Virus record (IMG/VR): IMGVR_UViG_3300010883_000017
Location: 1 to 64,000 of that record
Source: a virus
Strand: one strand, 5' to 3'
DNA: 64,000 nucleotides
Under the pieces are notes generated by a model. That model was not told the DNA's origin. It ran no database searches and worked only from the letters and a program-made list of their open reading frames with translations. Below are positions 8,969-16,085 of the stretch, in pieces; the first letter of the stretch is position 1, and every line of letters begins with the position of its first letter. The translations under genes were made by a program, and so were the position numbers.

Positions 8969-9187
8969 ATGCCCACGATTGGAAAATCGGCTTTTCGTTA
9001 TTTGGAGCGCAAAAAGTTGATTGACACAATGCGAAGCCCAGCTCCAAAGTATAGCGTTATTTCTAACCGTATTCACAGCTATCCGTTGGATCCGCCGTTG
9101 CCGCACCCAGGGCAGTTGGAGGCGGGGATCCCGGATACTGGGGATGCAACTATTTGGCCCCATGGTTCAGAAGGAGAAGTGACATAA
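8969..9187 (+). CDS. Unknown small protein, 72 aa
   Basis: ATG 8969 follows GGAGGG. The C-terminal half is Pro-rich (YPLDPPLPHPGQLEAG). It is followed directly by a small membrane-protein gene. No family recognised. Confidence 0.55.
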   Translation: MPTIGKSAFRYLERKKLIDTMRSPAPKYSVISNRIHSYPLDPPLPHPGQLEAGIPDTGDATIWPHGSEGEVT

Positions 9188-9391
9188 GTGAATGGATGTG
9201 TTTTTGTAGGGGGTATTTTACTGCTTTCCTTGATTAGTTTTTGGTTTGGGGAAGTACTACTAGGTTGCGGGTTAATTCTTGGCGCCTACTATGGGTTGCT
9301 AGTTTACAACCGACTTACCGGAGACGGGGCAGCAACATTTACGTTTAAAGATTGTGAAAACGAATGGGAAGATCAGATACGTGACAAGTAA
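9188..9391 (+). CDS. Small membrane protein, 67 aa
   Basis: GTG 9188 directly follows the previous stop. About 40 N-terminal residues are hydrophobic (VGGILLLSLISFWFGEVLLG, then LGAYYGLLVY), enough for one long or two short membrane helices, with a soluble acidic tail. The two following membrane-type genes suggest a small membrane cassette. A role in lysis, such as a holin, is possible but not shown. Confidence 0.6.
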   Translation: MNGCVFVGGILLLSLISFWFGEVLLGCGLILGAYYGLLVYNRLTGDGAATFTFKDCENEWEDQIRDK

Positions 9392-9719
9392 ATTACTCTT
9401 AGACATTGTGATGATCGCCCTGGCGATTAATCAGGTGTGCGACACGTGGTTCAACGGAACCATTTTTGCAGGAACCCGCGCTTATTTCGAAGTATGGCAG
9501 GATGTCGAGGGCGGTACGCGCGCAGATCGCGTAACGCGCTTTTTTGCCAATCTGTCGATGTGTCGTTTTTGCTTGTCTCACCATGTCACGTTGTTTTTTA
9601 TTGTGGTATGTTGGTTGCCAACGTTTCTTTTGCCCTGGGGAATATTTACAATGTTCCCTGTCTATGGATTAGCTGCTCTGCGGCTATCCTTGCTACTAAG
9701 CGACGTGGTACCAGAGTAA
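9381..9719 (+). CDS. Membrane protein with CxxC-xx-HH motif (DUF1360-like)
   Basis: It has two or three hydrophobic segments and the central motif FANLSMCRFCLSHHVTLFF, which resembles the Cys/His motif of DUF1360-type phage and bacterial membrane proteins of unknown role. GTG 9381 gives an 11-base overlap with the upstream gene and 112 residues. GTG 9354 is an alternative that adds nine residues. Confidence 0.6.
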   Translation: MTSKLLLDIVMIALAINQVCDTWFNGTIFAGTRAYFEVWQDVEGGTRADRVTRFFANLSMCRFCLSHHVTLFFIVVCWLPTFLLPWGIFTMFPVYGLAALRLSLLLSDVVPE

Positions 9720-9738
9720 TAGTATTAAAGGAACTAAT

Positions 9739-10158
9739 ATGGCTGAGCAAGATGATCAAAAAGCGGAAGAAAAGCCGGCAGAACCAACGCGAGAGCGATT
9801 TGATGAGGAAGTCATCCGGAGATCCTTTGCGTTTGGTAACGAGGTACTTCAGGATATTCCAGAATTAGAAGTCTTGGCCATAGTGCCTGTGTGGGGTATT
9901 CCACAGGATAAGATGGTTCCGGCCATCTATCTGACTAAAGACGGCACGGGCATGTCACCGCACCAATTGTTAATGACATTTGACCGCTTCTTAGCCGGCA
10001 TGGAATATAAACTGAACCGGACAAGAGAGCTGCTACAAGCAACAGGTGAAATGTTAAATAAGCAAGCAGGTGAAATAGATGCCAACCAGAAACTTCTCGC
10101 GGAGCACGCAGAACTCCTCTCAGAAGCCGAGGAAAGTAAAAAGAGTGAAGAAGAGTAA
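9739..10158 (+). CDS. Unknown coiled-coil protein, 139 aa
   Basis: ATG 9739 follows AAAGGAACTAAT. Residues 20-90 look globular, with the hydrophobic stretch LEVLAIVPVWGIP. The last 50 residues are a Glu/Lys/Ala-rich coiled coil. The acidic tail overlaps the start of the RNase H-like gene. No family recognised. Confidence 0.6.
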   Translation: MAEQDDQKAEEKPAEPTRERFDEEVIRRSFAFGNEVLQDIPELEVLAIVPVWGIPQDKMVPAIYLTKDGTGMSPHQLLMTFDRFLAGMEYKLNRTRELLQATGEMLNKQAGEIDANQKLLAEHAELLSEAEESKKSEEE

Positions 10159-10750
10159 GCGCCCTAAGTCAGCGCGCCTGCATAGCTTGTTACAGGAGTT
10201 GGATATCAAATCCTGGGACGTGCTCTTAATAGGGGATGGTTCCGGCAGCGGCTGGGATATCGGGGTTGGTTGGTCGTGCGTAGTGATAGATCGATATACG
10301 AAGTCTCGGAAGCTAATACACGGCGGCGGTAGTACAGGAACTGTAAATATCGCGGAGCTGATGGCCTACGTGCACGCCATGCTTTGGTACTCTACCCACA
10401 TAGGCCGTGAGCTGCGCAAGCAATACCCTCGCAAGATTCTCAATATTCATGTAATCACGGATTCCCGTGTTATTGTGACCCAGGGCAAGAAGGTTGCAGA
10501 ACGGAACACAGAAGGGCTGGCTAACCGCGCGTTGTGGGCATCCATCAGCGATATCGCCCGCCAGGGTTACACATTCCACTGGCATTGGATCGCGCGGCTC
10601 ACTAATGAATTGAACTGGGCGGCCGATCAGATGGCAGGCTCAGCCAGAAAAGCTGTAAAAAATTGCATGCTTACTGAGGACGTGCCGGATGAGAACGGCA
10701 AGTATACGGGGGTGTCGATATACGACATCAACCCACTAATTAAAAAATGA
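10145..10750 (+). CDS. rnhA: RNase H-like ribonuclease
   Basis: The 201-residue protein shows the RNase HI active-site order: D31 in LIGDGSGSG, E71 in TVNIAELMAYVHA, D106 in VITDSRVIV and D161 in NELNWAADQMAG. RNase H cuts RNA in RNA-DNA hybrids, for example primers during replication; with a retron-type RT in the same genome it could also act on RT products, which is inference. GTG 10145 gives a 14-base overlap with the upstream gene and removes a low-complexity Ser/Lys extension present if ATG 10079 is used. Confidence 0.8.
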   Translation: MKKSKRPKSARLHSLLQELDIKSWDVLLIGDGSGSGWDIGVGWSCVVIDRYTKSRKLIHGGGSTGTVNIAELMAYVHAMLWYSTHIGRELRKQYPRKILNIHVITDSRVIVTQGKKVAERNTEGLANRALWASISDIARQGYTFHWHWIARLTNELNWAADQMAGSARKAVKNCMLTEDVPDENGKYTGVSIYDINPLIKK

Positions 10751-10832
10751 CCAAAGGTTAGCGAAGAATAGCAAAGTGAGGTTGCGGCTAGTTATGCGTG
10801 GGTGTGAAATTTCGTGCATTGTTTAGCAAGTG

Positions 10833-10876
10833 CCCCCGTTATGTAGAAATATATACCGGGGGATTTTTAATCCAAG
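10833..10876 (+). repeat. GAAA-capped hairpin plus ATTTTTAATCCAAG tail (array member 1)
   Basis: A 30-nt hairpin at 10833-10862 pairs CCCCCG with CGGGGG, then ATGTA with TATAT around a GAAA loop, with one T-C mismatch. It is followed by ATTTTTAATCCAAG. It has the same length, loop and tail as five hairpins at 11878-12488 but lies upstream of the sulfotransferase gene. It could act as an intrinsic terminator for the rnhA operon or as the 3' end of a small RNA. Confidence 0.75.
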
Positions 10877-10932
10877 TGCAGTGAAGAGAGACTAGAAGTG
10901 CAAATCCAAGTAACACAAGGCAAAGTAGGACA

Positions 10933-11481
10933 ATGAATATCTGCCATGAGCACGAGTTCATACTATGGGCACACCCGAGAACCGCAGCGCGTTTTGTATA
11001 TTCTGCGCTGCGGAACCGCGGAAGCATGGGTCCTCTCACGCATCGAACCGGTGTTCCGATAGACGGCGCTGGTTACAGTGTTGTTTGCACGGTGCGCAAT
11101 CCCTATACGCGAATGCTATCTGCGTGGAAGTGGACGAATGCGGTGGGAAAGCAGCGGTACTCGCCGGAGAGTTTTACGGAGTTTGTAAGAAAGCACACGC
11201 CGTTATGGGGGTTACCGCCGATTTCAAAGGACCTGGGCCACAAGTTGAAGATGGTCAAATACTTTGTGCGCACAGAGTCGATTGAGAAAGACTTACGCGC
11301 ACTCCCCTGGGTTCCGGACACACATTCGTTCCCCAAGAATACGTACTGTAGTAATTATAAGGGCTACACTCCGACCGCTTTGTATGACGAAGAAGCACAA
11401 GAGAAAGTTCGCCGGTTGTATTGCGGAGATTTTGCAGAGTTCGGATACGATCCAGATGTGATTCCCGCAACGTTTTATTAA
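10933..11481 (+). CDS. Sulfotransferase-family protein
   Basis: The 182-residue protein has the two PAPS-binding signatures of sulfotransferases: HPRTAARFVYSALR (residues 14-27, 5'-phosphosulfate loop) and TVRNPYTRMLSAWKW (about 53-67, 3'-phosphate motif). A C-terminal YDEEAQEKVRRLYCGDFAEF helix also fits the sulfotransfer families. The usual Lys of the first loop is replaced by Arg/Thr-type residues, so activity needs testing. The acceptor could be a surface glycan, given the sugar genes downstream. It is flanked on both sides by members of the hairpin array. Confidence 0.75.
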   Translation: MNICHEHEFILWAHPRTAARFVYSALRNRGSMGPLTHRTGVPIDGAGYSVVCTVRNPYTRMLSAWKWTNAVGKQRYSPESFTEFVRKHTPLWGLPPISKDLGHKLKMVKYFVRTESIEKDLRALPWVPDTHSFPKNTYCSNYKGYTPTALYDEEAQEKVRRLYCGDFAEFGYDPDVIPATFY

Positions 11482-11494
11482 CGAAAGAAGGACA

Positions 11495-11755
11495 ATGAGA
11501 GTAACGGAGATTTCTGTAGAAGTAGGCAGAACTGCCACCATTAATTACCAGAGCGCGCGCAACTCAGTTGGTCTTACAGCCACCCTAGCGGCTGATGACC
11601 ACGCGCCTACCGCGATCCGCTCGTTACAAAAGCAAGCCGTAGATATGCTTCTAGGTGACAACGAACAATTTCGGGACGCCGAAAATGTGACTTCTGTGGA
11701 TGCGGAGAGCCTAGATGCGGCTATTCGTGCAGGGGCGGAGTCTCGCGAACACTGA
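11495..11755 (+). CDS. Conserved small phage protein, 86 aa
   Basis: ATG 11495 follows AGAAGGAC. The opening pattern MRVTEISVEVGRTATINYQSARNS and the later ALQ-like helix resemble a small protein seen in many phages, of unknown function. The fold is probably a beta sheet followed by a helix. It is the last coding gene before the non-coding hairpin array. Confidence 0.6.
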   Translation: MRVTEISVEVGRTATINYQSARNSVGLTATLAADDHAPTAIRSLQKQAVDMLLGDNEQFRDAENVTSVDAESLDAAIRAGAESREH

Positions 11756-11877
11756 TTTACCGTGGGTAACGGGCAAATACTTTGTTATCCATAACAGGAT
11801 TTTTGATCTAAGTCGTGCCCCGTAGTGTGGAGAGGATCTAAGAGGACTACCGCCGACAACAGGAAGTACGGTATGCA

Positions 11878-11921
11878 TCCTTGGCGTGCAGAAATGTGCG
11901 CCAGGGGTTTTTTGATCTAAG
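11878..11921 (+). repeat. Array hairpin member 2
   Basis: The 12-bp stem CCTTGGCGTGCA (11879-11890) closes a GAAA loop and pairs with TGTGCGCCAGGG, followed by a T run and GATCTAAG. A flanking T-G pair extends it to 30 nt (11878-11907). The G-T pairs keep the helix intact despite sequence change from the other members. Confidence 0.75.
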
Positions 11922-12038
11922 GCCAGTCTTGAGGAACGAAGTTCGGGAAAGTCTCGATGAGTTTACTTGTGTACTGCCAATTTTAGTTCGCAATAGTGAT
12001 GGAAAGCGGTGCGGATTTTAGCGCGGCGTAGTACAGTG

Positions 12039-12082
12039 CCCCCGCCATGTGGAAACGCGTGGCGGGGGATTTTTGATCCAAG
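12039..12082 (+). repeat. Array hairpin member 3
   Basis: A 13-bp stem (12039-12068) pairs CCCCCGCCATGTG with CGCGTGGCGGGGG around GAAA, with tail ATTTTTGATCCAAG. The outer nine pairs are all Watson-Crick. Confidence 0.8.
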
Positions 12083-12194
12083 GGAAGAGGCGCAAAGGGG
12101 TACCAAGTTGAGCTCCGCATACAAACGCTTAGAACTCGGCAGTACAGCGAGGGATAGCGCTGCGCAGCGATGCGTAGACTAATGTAAGTAAGCA

Positions 12195-12238
12195 TCCCTG
12201 TCGTATGGAAACATGCGCCAGGGATTTTTTGATCTAAG
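12195..12238 (+). repeat. Array hairpin member 4
   Basis: The stem 12195-12224 pairs TCCCTGTCGTATG with CATGCGCCAGGGA around GAAA with a single mismatch, followed by a six-T run and GATCTAAG. Confidence 0.75.
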
Positions 12239-12320
12239 AAATAGCAAAGCAGCGTACGGGCATGATCACTCATAACAAGTCGAGCGCACTCTAGGTGTGT
12301 GCGGTATACAAGAGTAACAG

Positions 12321-12364
12321 CCCCCGTCATGTAGAAATGTGTGACGGGGGATTTTTGATCTAAG
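12321..12364 (+). repeat. Array hairpin member 5
   Basis: The stem 12321-12350 pairs CCCCCGTCATGTA with TGTGTGACGGGGG around GAAA, tail ATTTTTGATCTAAG. Compared with member 3, a G-C pair becomes A-T within the outer helix, a compensatory change. Confidence 0.8.
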
Positions 12365-12444
12365 CCGGGTAGGGTAGAGGGATGCTCGGTAAATACCAGC
12401 CGGGACAAGTGTGGCCGTCAAGTGCGGGCTCAGTTAAGTTAGCG

Positions 12445-12488
12445 CTTCCGTCGTGCAGAAATGTGTGGCGGGGGATTTTTGATCCTAG
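12445..12488 (+). repeat. Array hairpin member 6
   Basis: The stem 12445-12474 pairs CTTCCGTCGTGCA with TGTGTGGCGGGGG around GAAA through several G-T pairs, tail ATTTTTGATCCTAG (the only tail with CTAG in place of YAAG). Confidence 0.7.
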
Positions 12489-12568
12489 GAAAGAGCCGTT
12501 GTGGCAAGTGGAGAGGAGCCCAGACCAGCATCGTATAGTAGCGCTCGGTCAAGCTCGGGATACCTTAG

Positions 12569-12602
12569 CCCGCGTAATCAGAGATGGTTGCGCGGGTATT
12601 TT
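12569..12602 (+). terminator. Terminator-like hairpin just before tRNA-Glu
   Basis: An 11-bp stem, CCCGCGTAATC with GGTTGCGCGGG, closes a six-base loop and is followed by TATTTTT. The tRNA begins three bases later. It lacks the GAAA loop and GATCYAAG tail of the array members, so it is a separate type. A terminator this close upstream of a tRNA would cut tRNA expression unless the hairpin serves in processing. Confidence 0.65.
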
Positions 12603-12604
12603 TG

Positions 12605-12677
12605 GCCCCGTTCGTCTAGTGGACTAGGACACCGGCTTCTCAAGCCGGGAACAGGAGTTCAATTCTCCTACGGGGTA
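12605..12677 (+). tRNA. tRNA-Glu (anticodon CTC)
   Basis: A 73-nt cloverleaf: acceptor GCCCCGT with ACGGGGT (first pair G-T), D arm, anticodon stem CCGGC/GCCGG with loop TTCTCAA giving anticodon CTC, and T arm AGGAG-TTCAATT-CTCCT. Discriminator A is followed by CA, not CCA, so the 3' end must be added by the CCA-adding enzyme. It is directly followed by TTTTGATCCAAG, the same tail as the hairpin array. Confidence 0.9.
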
Positions 12678-12772
12678 CATTTTGATCCAAGTGGAGTCGA
12701 TATTACCGGTGTATAGGGGAGGCTAGTCCTGCAACGAGCAGTTCTGCGTCGCTCAGATAACCAGACTAGTGG

Positions 12773-12801
12773 GCCCGGGCGTTCGTTACGGGCGCTCGGG
12801 C
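12773..12801 (+). terminator. Long GC hairpin closing the non-coding island
   Basis: GCCCGGGCGTTCG pairs with CGGGCGCTCGGGC around a three-base loop, with three G-T pairs. It is followed by TCATTTATT rather than a clean T run, so termination may be weak. It sits about 45 bases before the ParB-like start codon. Confidence 0.6.
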
Positions 12802-12845
12802 TCATTTATTACGTGGCAAACTGGGTTCAAATAGGGAATGTAAAT

Positions 12846-13889
12846 ATGAAAAGCAGGAAGAAAAAAGTTAAGCAAAATACAAAGCGAAACGCGCCGAAAA
12901 CATCAGTTTTGCGCCGCAAGAATACACGTTTAATGAGCAGGACTTCCGGAGGACGGCAGTCAGTTGTCGAAGCGCGTCTTGATAAAAAGGCCGATACAAT
13001 TTTGGCCAAAGCAAAAATCATCAAGATAGCTGCGCAACCAACAAAGGTGTACCGCACTGTGAAAATTGACGATCTCCAGATCGACAACTCTTATCAGCGT
13101 CCGCTGAAAGAAGGTCATATTGCTGACATCATGATGTACTTCAATTGGGAGGGCTTCGGCACACCAGTTATAGGACGCCGTACTGGTGGCGGGCTATGGT
13201 TAATTGACGGGCAGCAGCGGATTACCGCAGCGCAGCGCTTGGGTGCTACCAGCGTTGGCGCAGAGATCCGCGATTCTGTAGGGCCCAAATATGAAGCAAG
13301 TCTGTTTCATTTGTTGAACTCAACGAGCGTCGTCCCGACGAAGATGCAGATCTTCCGCGCGGCATTGCGCGCGGGTAATAAGAACGCCGTTGCTATCAAT
13401 AAAGCAGTTAAAGAGGCGGGATTTCAAATCCATTTGAATGCGGTCAATTATAGCGGCAGCGAGTGGCCGTATATTCGAGCACTCAGTCGTTTAGAAAAGC
13501 TGTTTAAGTACGGCGGCGTACAATTTCTTACGGAGGTGCTCTCGATAATTAGTGAGACGTGGCCGGAAGAAGATGACGCAGTTCGCGAGGACGTTATCGG
13601 TGGAATGCACCGGTTTATTCGTTTTACTCGGTACAGTGATCCGCGCCCCAAGGGCTGGTTGCACGAGCTCATGCCCACAAGGGGGATGACGCGCCGCGAT
13701 CGTATCGTAGAGGCGATTACGCAGAAGGGTCTGACTGCTGCAGGCTTACATAACAAAGCTGCGAACAGCAAGGAATCGGCGTCTGGCTACAGCCGCGCCG
13801 AAGCTGTGCAGCGTATCTTGGACGAGACGTGCAGGTTTAATAGCCGCCGTAGAACGCCTAAAAGTACCGCTGCCGACGACATGGTTTAA
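12846..13889 (+). CDS. ParB/Srx-type nuclease-domain protein
   Basis: The 347-residue protein has a basic N-terminus (about 40 Lys/Arg-rich residues), then the ParB-type core: IDDLQIDNSYQRPL (about residues 74-87), a variable helix and LWLIDGQQRITAAQRLGA (about 117-134), where DGQQR is the family signature. The C-terminal half is helical. Phage members may bind or cut DNA; the exact role is unknown. ATG 12846 follows AGGGA at 12833-12837; GTG 12813 upstream has poorer support. Confidence 0.75.
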   Translation: MKSRKKKVKQNTKRNAPKTSVLRRKNTRLMSRTSGGRQSVVEARLDKKADTILAKAKIIKIAAQPTKVYRTVKIDDLQIDNSYQRPLKEGHIADIMMYFNWEGFGTPVIGRRTGGGLWLIDGQQRITAAQRLGATSVGAEIRDSVGPKYEASLFHLLNSTSVVPTKMQIFRAALRAGNKNAVAINKAVKEAGFQIHLNAVNYSGSEWPYIRALSRLEKLFKYGGVQFLTEVLSIISETWPEEDDAVREDVIGGMHRFIRFTRYSDPRPKGWLHELMPTRGMTRRDRIVEAITQKGLTAAGLHNKAANSKESASGYSRAEAVQRILDETCRFNSRRRTPKSTAADDMV

Positions 13890-13903
13890 TACATGCGTAT
13901 AAG

Positions 13904-13942
13904 CCCCCACACACACACTTTGCGTGTGTGCGGGGGTTGTTT
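13904..13942 (+). terminator. Intrinsic terminator after the ParB-like gene
   Basis: CCCCC plus an (AC)n arm pairs with a (GT)n arm plus GGGGG (13904-13936) and is followed by TTGTTT. The position right after a stop codon fits transcription termination. Confidence 0.75.
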
Positions 13943-14051
13943 ACTGCTCTGTGCTGCTGCGCGATACAAAGCGGAGCTGGGTCAAGCGGAGAAATGCCCG
14001 GGCCAGCATAGCAGAGTTTTTGTTTTTGAAATTAAATGGAGGAATTTGAGT

Positions 14052-14846
14052 ATGCCAACCACAAAAAAGGCCCCTAAAAAGGCCACTAAAAAGAGAGGCG
14101 TTAAAGGAAATATGTCTGCGATGTTAGCAGAGATGCCAGACGACGCGCTTGCTACCATAGAAAAAGAGGGGGGAGACCTTCTCGACCTGGAGCTTATTGA
14201 GTTTCACTGGTTGGAGTGTGAAATCATCGGATCAAGTCCTTTGGTTACTAATCGGTTCTCTGATGAGTCTTTGGATGCGATCGAGGGTAATCAGACCCAA
14301 GGAGCAACTGGTAAGAAGCTTAAGAAGCCCCCGCGACAACCTGAGAAGGAGTTTATGCAGGCTGCGCATATATGTAAGGGGAAAGCAGATCCTGCGCACC
14401 TTGAGAAGAACATCTATGGATTTCCCGCTGTCGCTTTGAAAAAGGCCATGGCTAACGGGAACTACAGATACGGAGGCGCGAAGGATAAGGTGTCGCAGAT
14501 GGGCGCATTTCATGTGCACGGCCCCTGGCACGGGCTGATCGAGGTGCAGGGGCTTGATGACAAGCCGTGTATCCCCTCGATGGGACGTGATATGGTCCAG
14601 CTTCCTAAGGGGCAGATTGCGTCTATCGCGTATAGACCATACTACTTCCCGTGGAAGATGAGCGTATTTATCCGGTATTGTCCGACCTTGATGTCCAAGG
14701 ACGAGCTGATTCACGCCCTGTATATCGCAGGCAATTGCATCGGCATTGGTTCTTGGCGCACGGAAAAGAGCGGGGACAAGGGCTCGTTCGACGTCGGTGA
14801 TATCAAGTACCACGGAAAAAACTTCCAAGCACCTCTGTGCTCGTAA
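14052..14846 (+). CDS. Conserved phage protein with Gly-rich GxGxWRxEKxGxxGxF motif
   Basis: The 264-residue protein has a Lys/Thr-rich start, a central IIGSSPLVTNRFSDESLDAI segment and a C-terminal motif CIGIGSWRTEKSGDKGSFDV. I recall this layout from unnamed proteins in many phages. The Gly-rich motif also resembles the end of RAMP-type (Cas7-like) RNA-binding folds, but that is only a visual resemblance. ATG 14052 follows GGAGGAATTTGAGT. Function unknown; an abundant nucleic-acid-binding protein would fit. Confidence 0.65.
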   Translation: MPTTKKAPKKATKKRGVKGNMSAMLAEMPDDALATIEKEGGDLLDLELIEFHWLECEIIGSSPLVTNRFSDESLDAIEGNQTQGATGKKLKKPPRQPEKEFMQAAHICKGKADPAHLEKNIYGFPAVALKKAMANGNYRYGGAKDKVSQMGAFHVHGPWHGLIEVQGLDDKPCIPSMGRDMVQLPKGQIASIAYRPYYFPWKMSVFIRYCPTLMSKDELIHALYIAGNCIGIGSWRTEKSGDKGSFDVGDIKYHGKNFQAPLCS

Positions 14847-14859
14847 ATAGTTAGTTACG

Positions 14860-14906
14860 CCCCCGGCCTCGTTGATTATGTCAGCGGGGCCGGGGTTATT
14901 TTTTTT
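14860..14906 (+). terminator. Strong intrinsic terminator
   Basis: CCCCCGGCC and TCGTTGA arms pair with TCAGCG and GGGCCGGGG (14860-14895), followed by TTATTTTTTTT. It ends the 14052 transcript. Confidence 0.85.
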
Positions 14907-14925
14907 GGCTTCTGGAGAAACAACA

Positions 14926-15177
14926 ATGTCAGATCCTACTGAAAGCATTCGACGAGAAATGGTTGCTCACATTAATAACGAGCCGGCCACACGAGAGCAA
15001 CTTGAAGAGCAGCACGGACGCGTATGGGATACCGCAGAAATGCAAAAAGACTTCGAGGTACTTGGTTTCATGGCACCGCTCGTGGTCGTTAAGAGAACCG
15101 AAGACGCCGTTCGCGGCGCGTTGGAATTCCAACATGCCCCGCGCTTCTATTACGGCTTTACGGAATCACAGGGATAG
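14926..15177 (+). CDS. Conserved small phage protein, 83 aa
   Basis: The pattern SIRREMVAHINNEP...LEEQHGRVWDTAEM...FEVLGFMAPLVVVKR...GALEFQHAPRFYY is like a small protein I recall from other phages. It has a helical N-terminus and a beta C-terminus. ATG 14926 follows GGAGA. No function known. Confidence 0.6.
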   Translation: MSDPTESIRREMVAHINNEPATREQLEEQHGRVWDTAEMQKDFEVLGFMAPLVVVKRTEDAVRGALEFQHAPRFYYGFTESQG

Positions 15178-15180
15178 CCT

Positions 15181-15819
15181 GTGCATATTGTCCACATCAT
15201 CGCATCTGAAGGAGCAGATGCCGATGATGCCCGCCTGATGGCGGAAAACGGGATAGAAGGCTACGGCAACGGAGACGTGTGGGATTGGTACGAGGTTGGA
15301 GGTCGCTGGGAGGGCTTTATCGGTGCCACTTATGGTGAAACTGGAGAAGAGCAAGTCCCGGGGGTAAACCAGCTTTGTTACGCAGAGAATCCCGAGTTAT
15401 TTAACGAAACCATAGACAACGCGATCAGCGGTCGAAACGCTGAGTTACTTGAGGCGTTACACGCCATCCGTGGTGACGTAATTAGTTCTGAGGTAGTTCC
15501 TGAGCACTTCATGGGCCTGCCCATAGATAATAAAGAAGCAGTGGCAAAAAGGGTATCAGAGCAAAATGTTGCACACAGCGCCGAGTGGCAGGCACTACTA
15601 GCCTGCAATACAGTGGCCGATCTGGACAAGATAAACGGCCAACACCACCTGGTGTTTTACAAGGTTTACAAACTAATGAAGGGGGTGATGGGTCACTATG
15701 ATTTTGACAGCCGCTTTTACGACGCAGACGCCGGTAGCACGGGCCGCTCGTACGTAGACGACCGGAAGGGGTGCGACCCGGATAAACAATGGATTACCGT
15801 TTTTGACCTACACAATTAA
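15181..15819 (+). CDS. Unknown protein with WYEVGGRWEGF motif, 212 aa
   Basis: GTG 15181 starts three bases after the previous stop. The N-terminus has VWDWYEVGGRWEGFIG near residues 31-46, a pattern seen in uncharacterised phage and bacterial proteins that often begin with a short beta-strand. The C-terminal part is rich in Asp and Tyr. No enzyme motif recognised. Confidence 0.6.
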   Translation: MHIVHIIASEGADADDARLMAENGIEGYGNGDVWDWYEVGGRWEGFIGATYGETGEEQVPGVNQLCYAENPELFNETIDNAISGRNAELLEALHAIRGDVISSEVVPEHFMGLPIDNKEAVAKRVSEQNVAHSAEWQALLACNTVADLDKINGQHHLVFYKVYKLMKGVMGHYDFDSRFYDADAGSTGRSYVDDRKGCDPDKQWITVFDLHN

Positions 15820-15829
15820 GGAGTTTTAA

Positions 15830-16072
15830 ATGGCAGTACAGGAGACCTTTAGTCTTACAGACATCTTTGATGAGGCGCAGCTCACCAGATTAATCACTCT
15901 TTGGAAGAAACCAGGCACCACCACCGAAGATATATGCACTAAAATAATTGAGCCCAATATGGGTCAGATTAATGAAAAACTGAGCATACTTACAGATGGT
16001 AGGATGGCTGACAATTACCCACAGTACATTGCGTACTGTTGTGAATTTGCATTAAGGAAAACAGATAATTGA
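15830..16072 (+). CDS. Unknown small protein, 80 aa
   Basis: ATG 15830 follows AAGGAG. The protein is acidic and mostly helical, with FDEAQLTRLITLWKKPG in the middle and two nearby Cys residues at the end. No family recognised. Confidence 0.55.
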   Translation: MAVQETFSLTDIFDEAQLTRLITLWKKPGTTTEDICTKIIEPNMGQINEKLSILTDGRMADNYPQYIAYCCEFALRKTDN

Positions 16073-16085
16073 AGGAGGTAGCTAT

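Larger units (their letters stand above)
11756..12812 (+). ncRNA. Non-coding island: tandem units ending in conserved hairpins, with tRNA-Glu
   Basis: About 1.06 kb contains no credible protein gene. It divides into units of about 30-160 bases, most ending with a 30-nt GAAA-loop hairpin and the tail ATTTTTGATCYAAG. The unit bodies differ from each other, while hairpin length and tail stay constant. Ends of the tail copies fall at 11812, 11842 (no hairpin, short form), 11921, 12082, 12238, 12364, 12488 and, after the tRNA, 12692. This fits a cluster of small RNA genes or processed RNAs, each with its own intrinsic terminator or end signal. No sigma-70 -10 box was found at a fixed place in the units. 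Confidence 0.6.

Noticed and set aside
11983-12408. A 141-codon - strand ORF with a repeated LDQKSP-type peptide
   Set aside because: The peptide repeats come from the hairpin-plus-tail repeats, which happen to be spaced by multiples of three. The bases are conserved as RNA stems with G-T pairs, not as codons, and there is no ribosome-binding site.
11756-12692. CRISPR array reading of the hairpin repeats
   Set aside because: Repeats are not identical, spacing varies from about 30 to 160 bases, and no cas genes are nearby. The conserved part is a hairpin with a T-rich tail.
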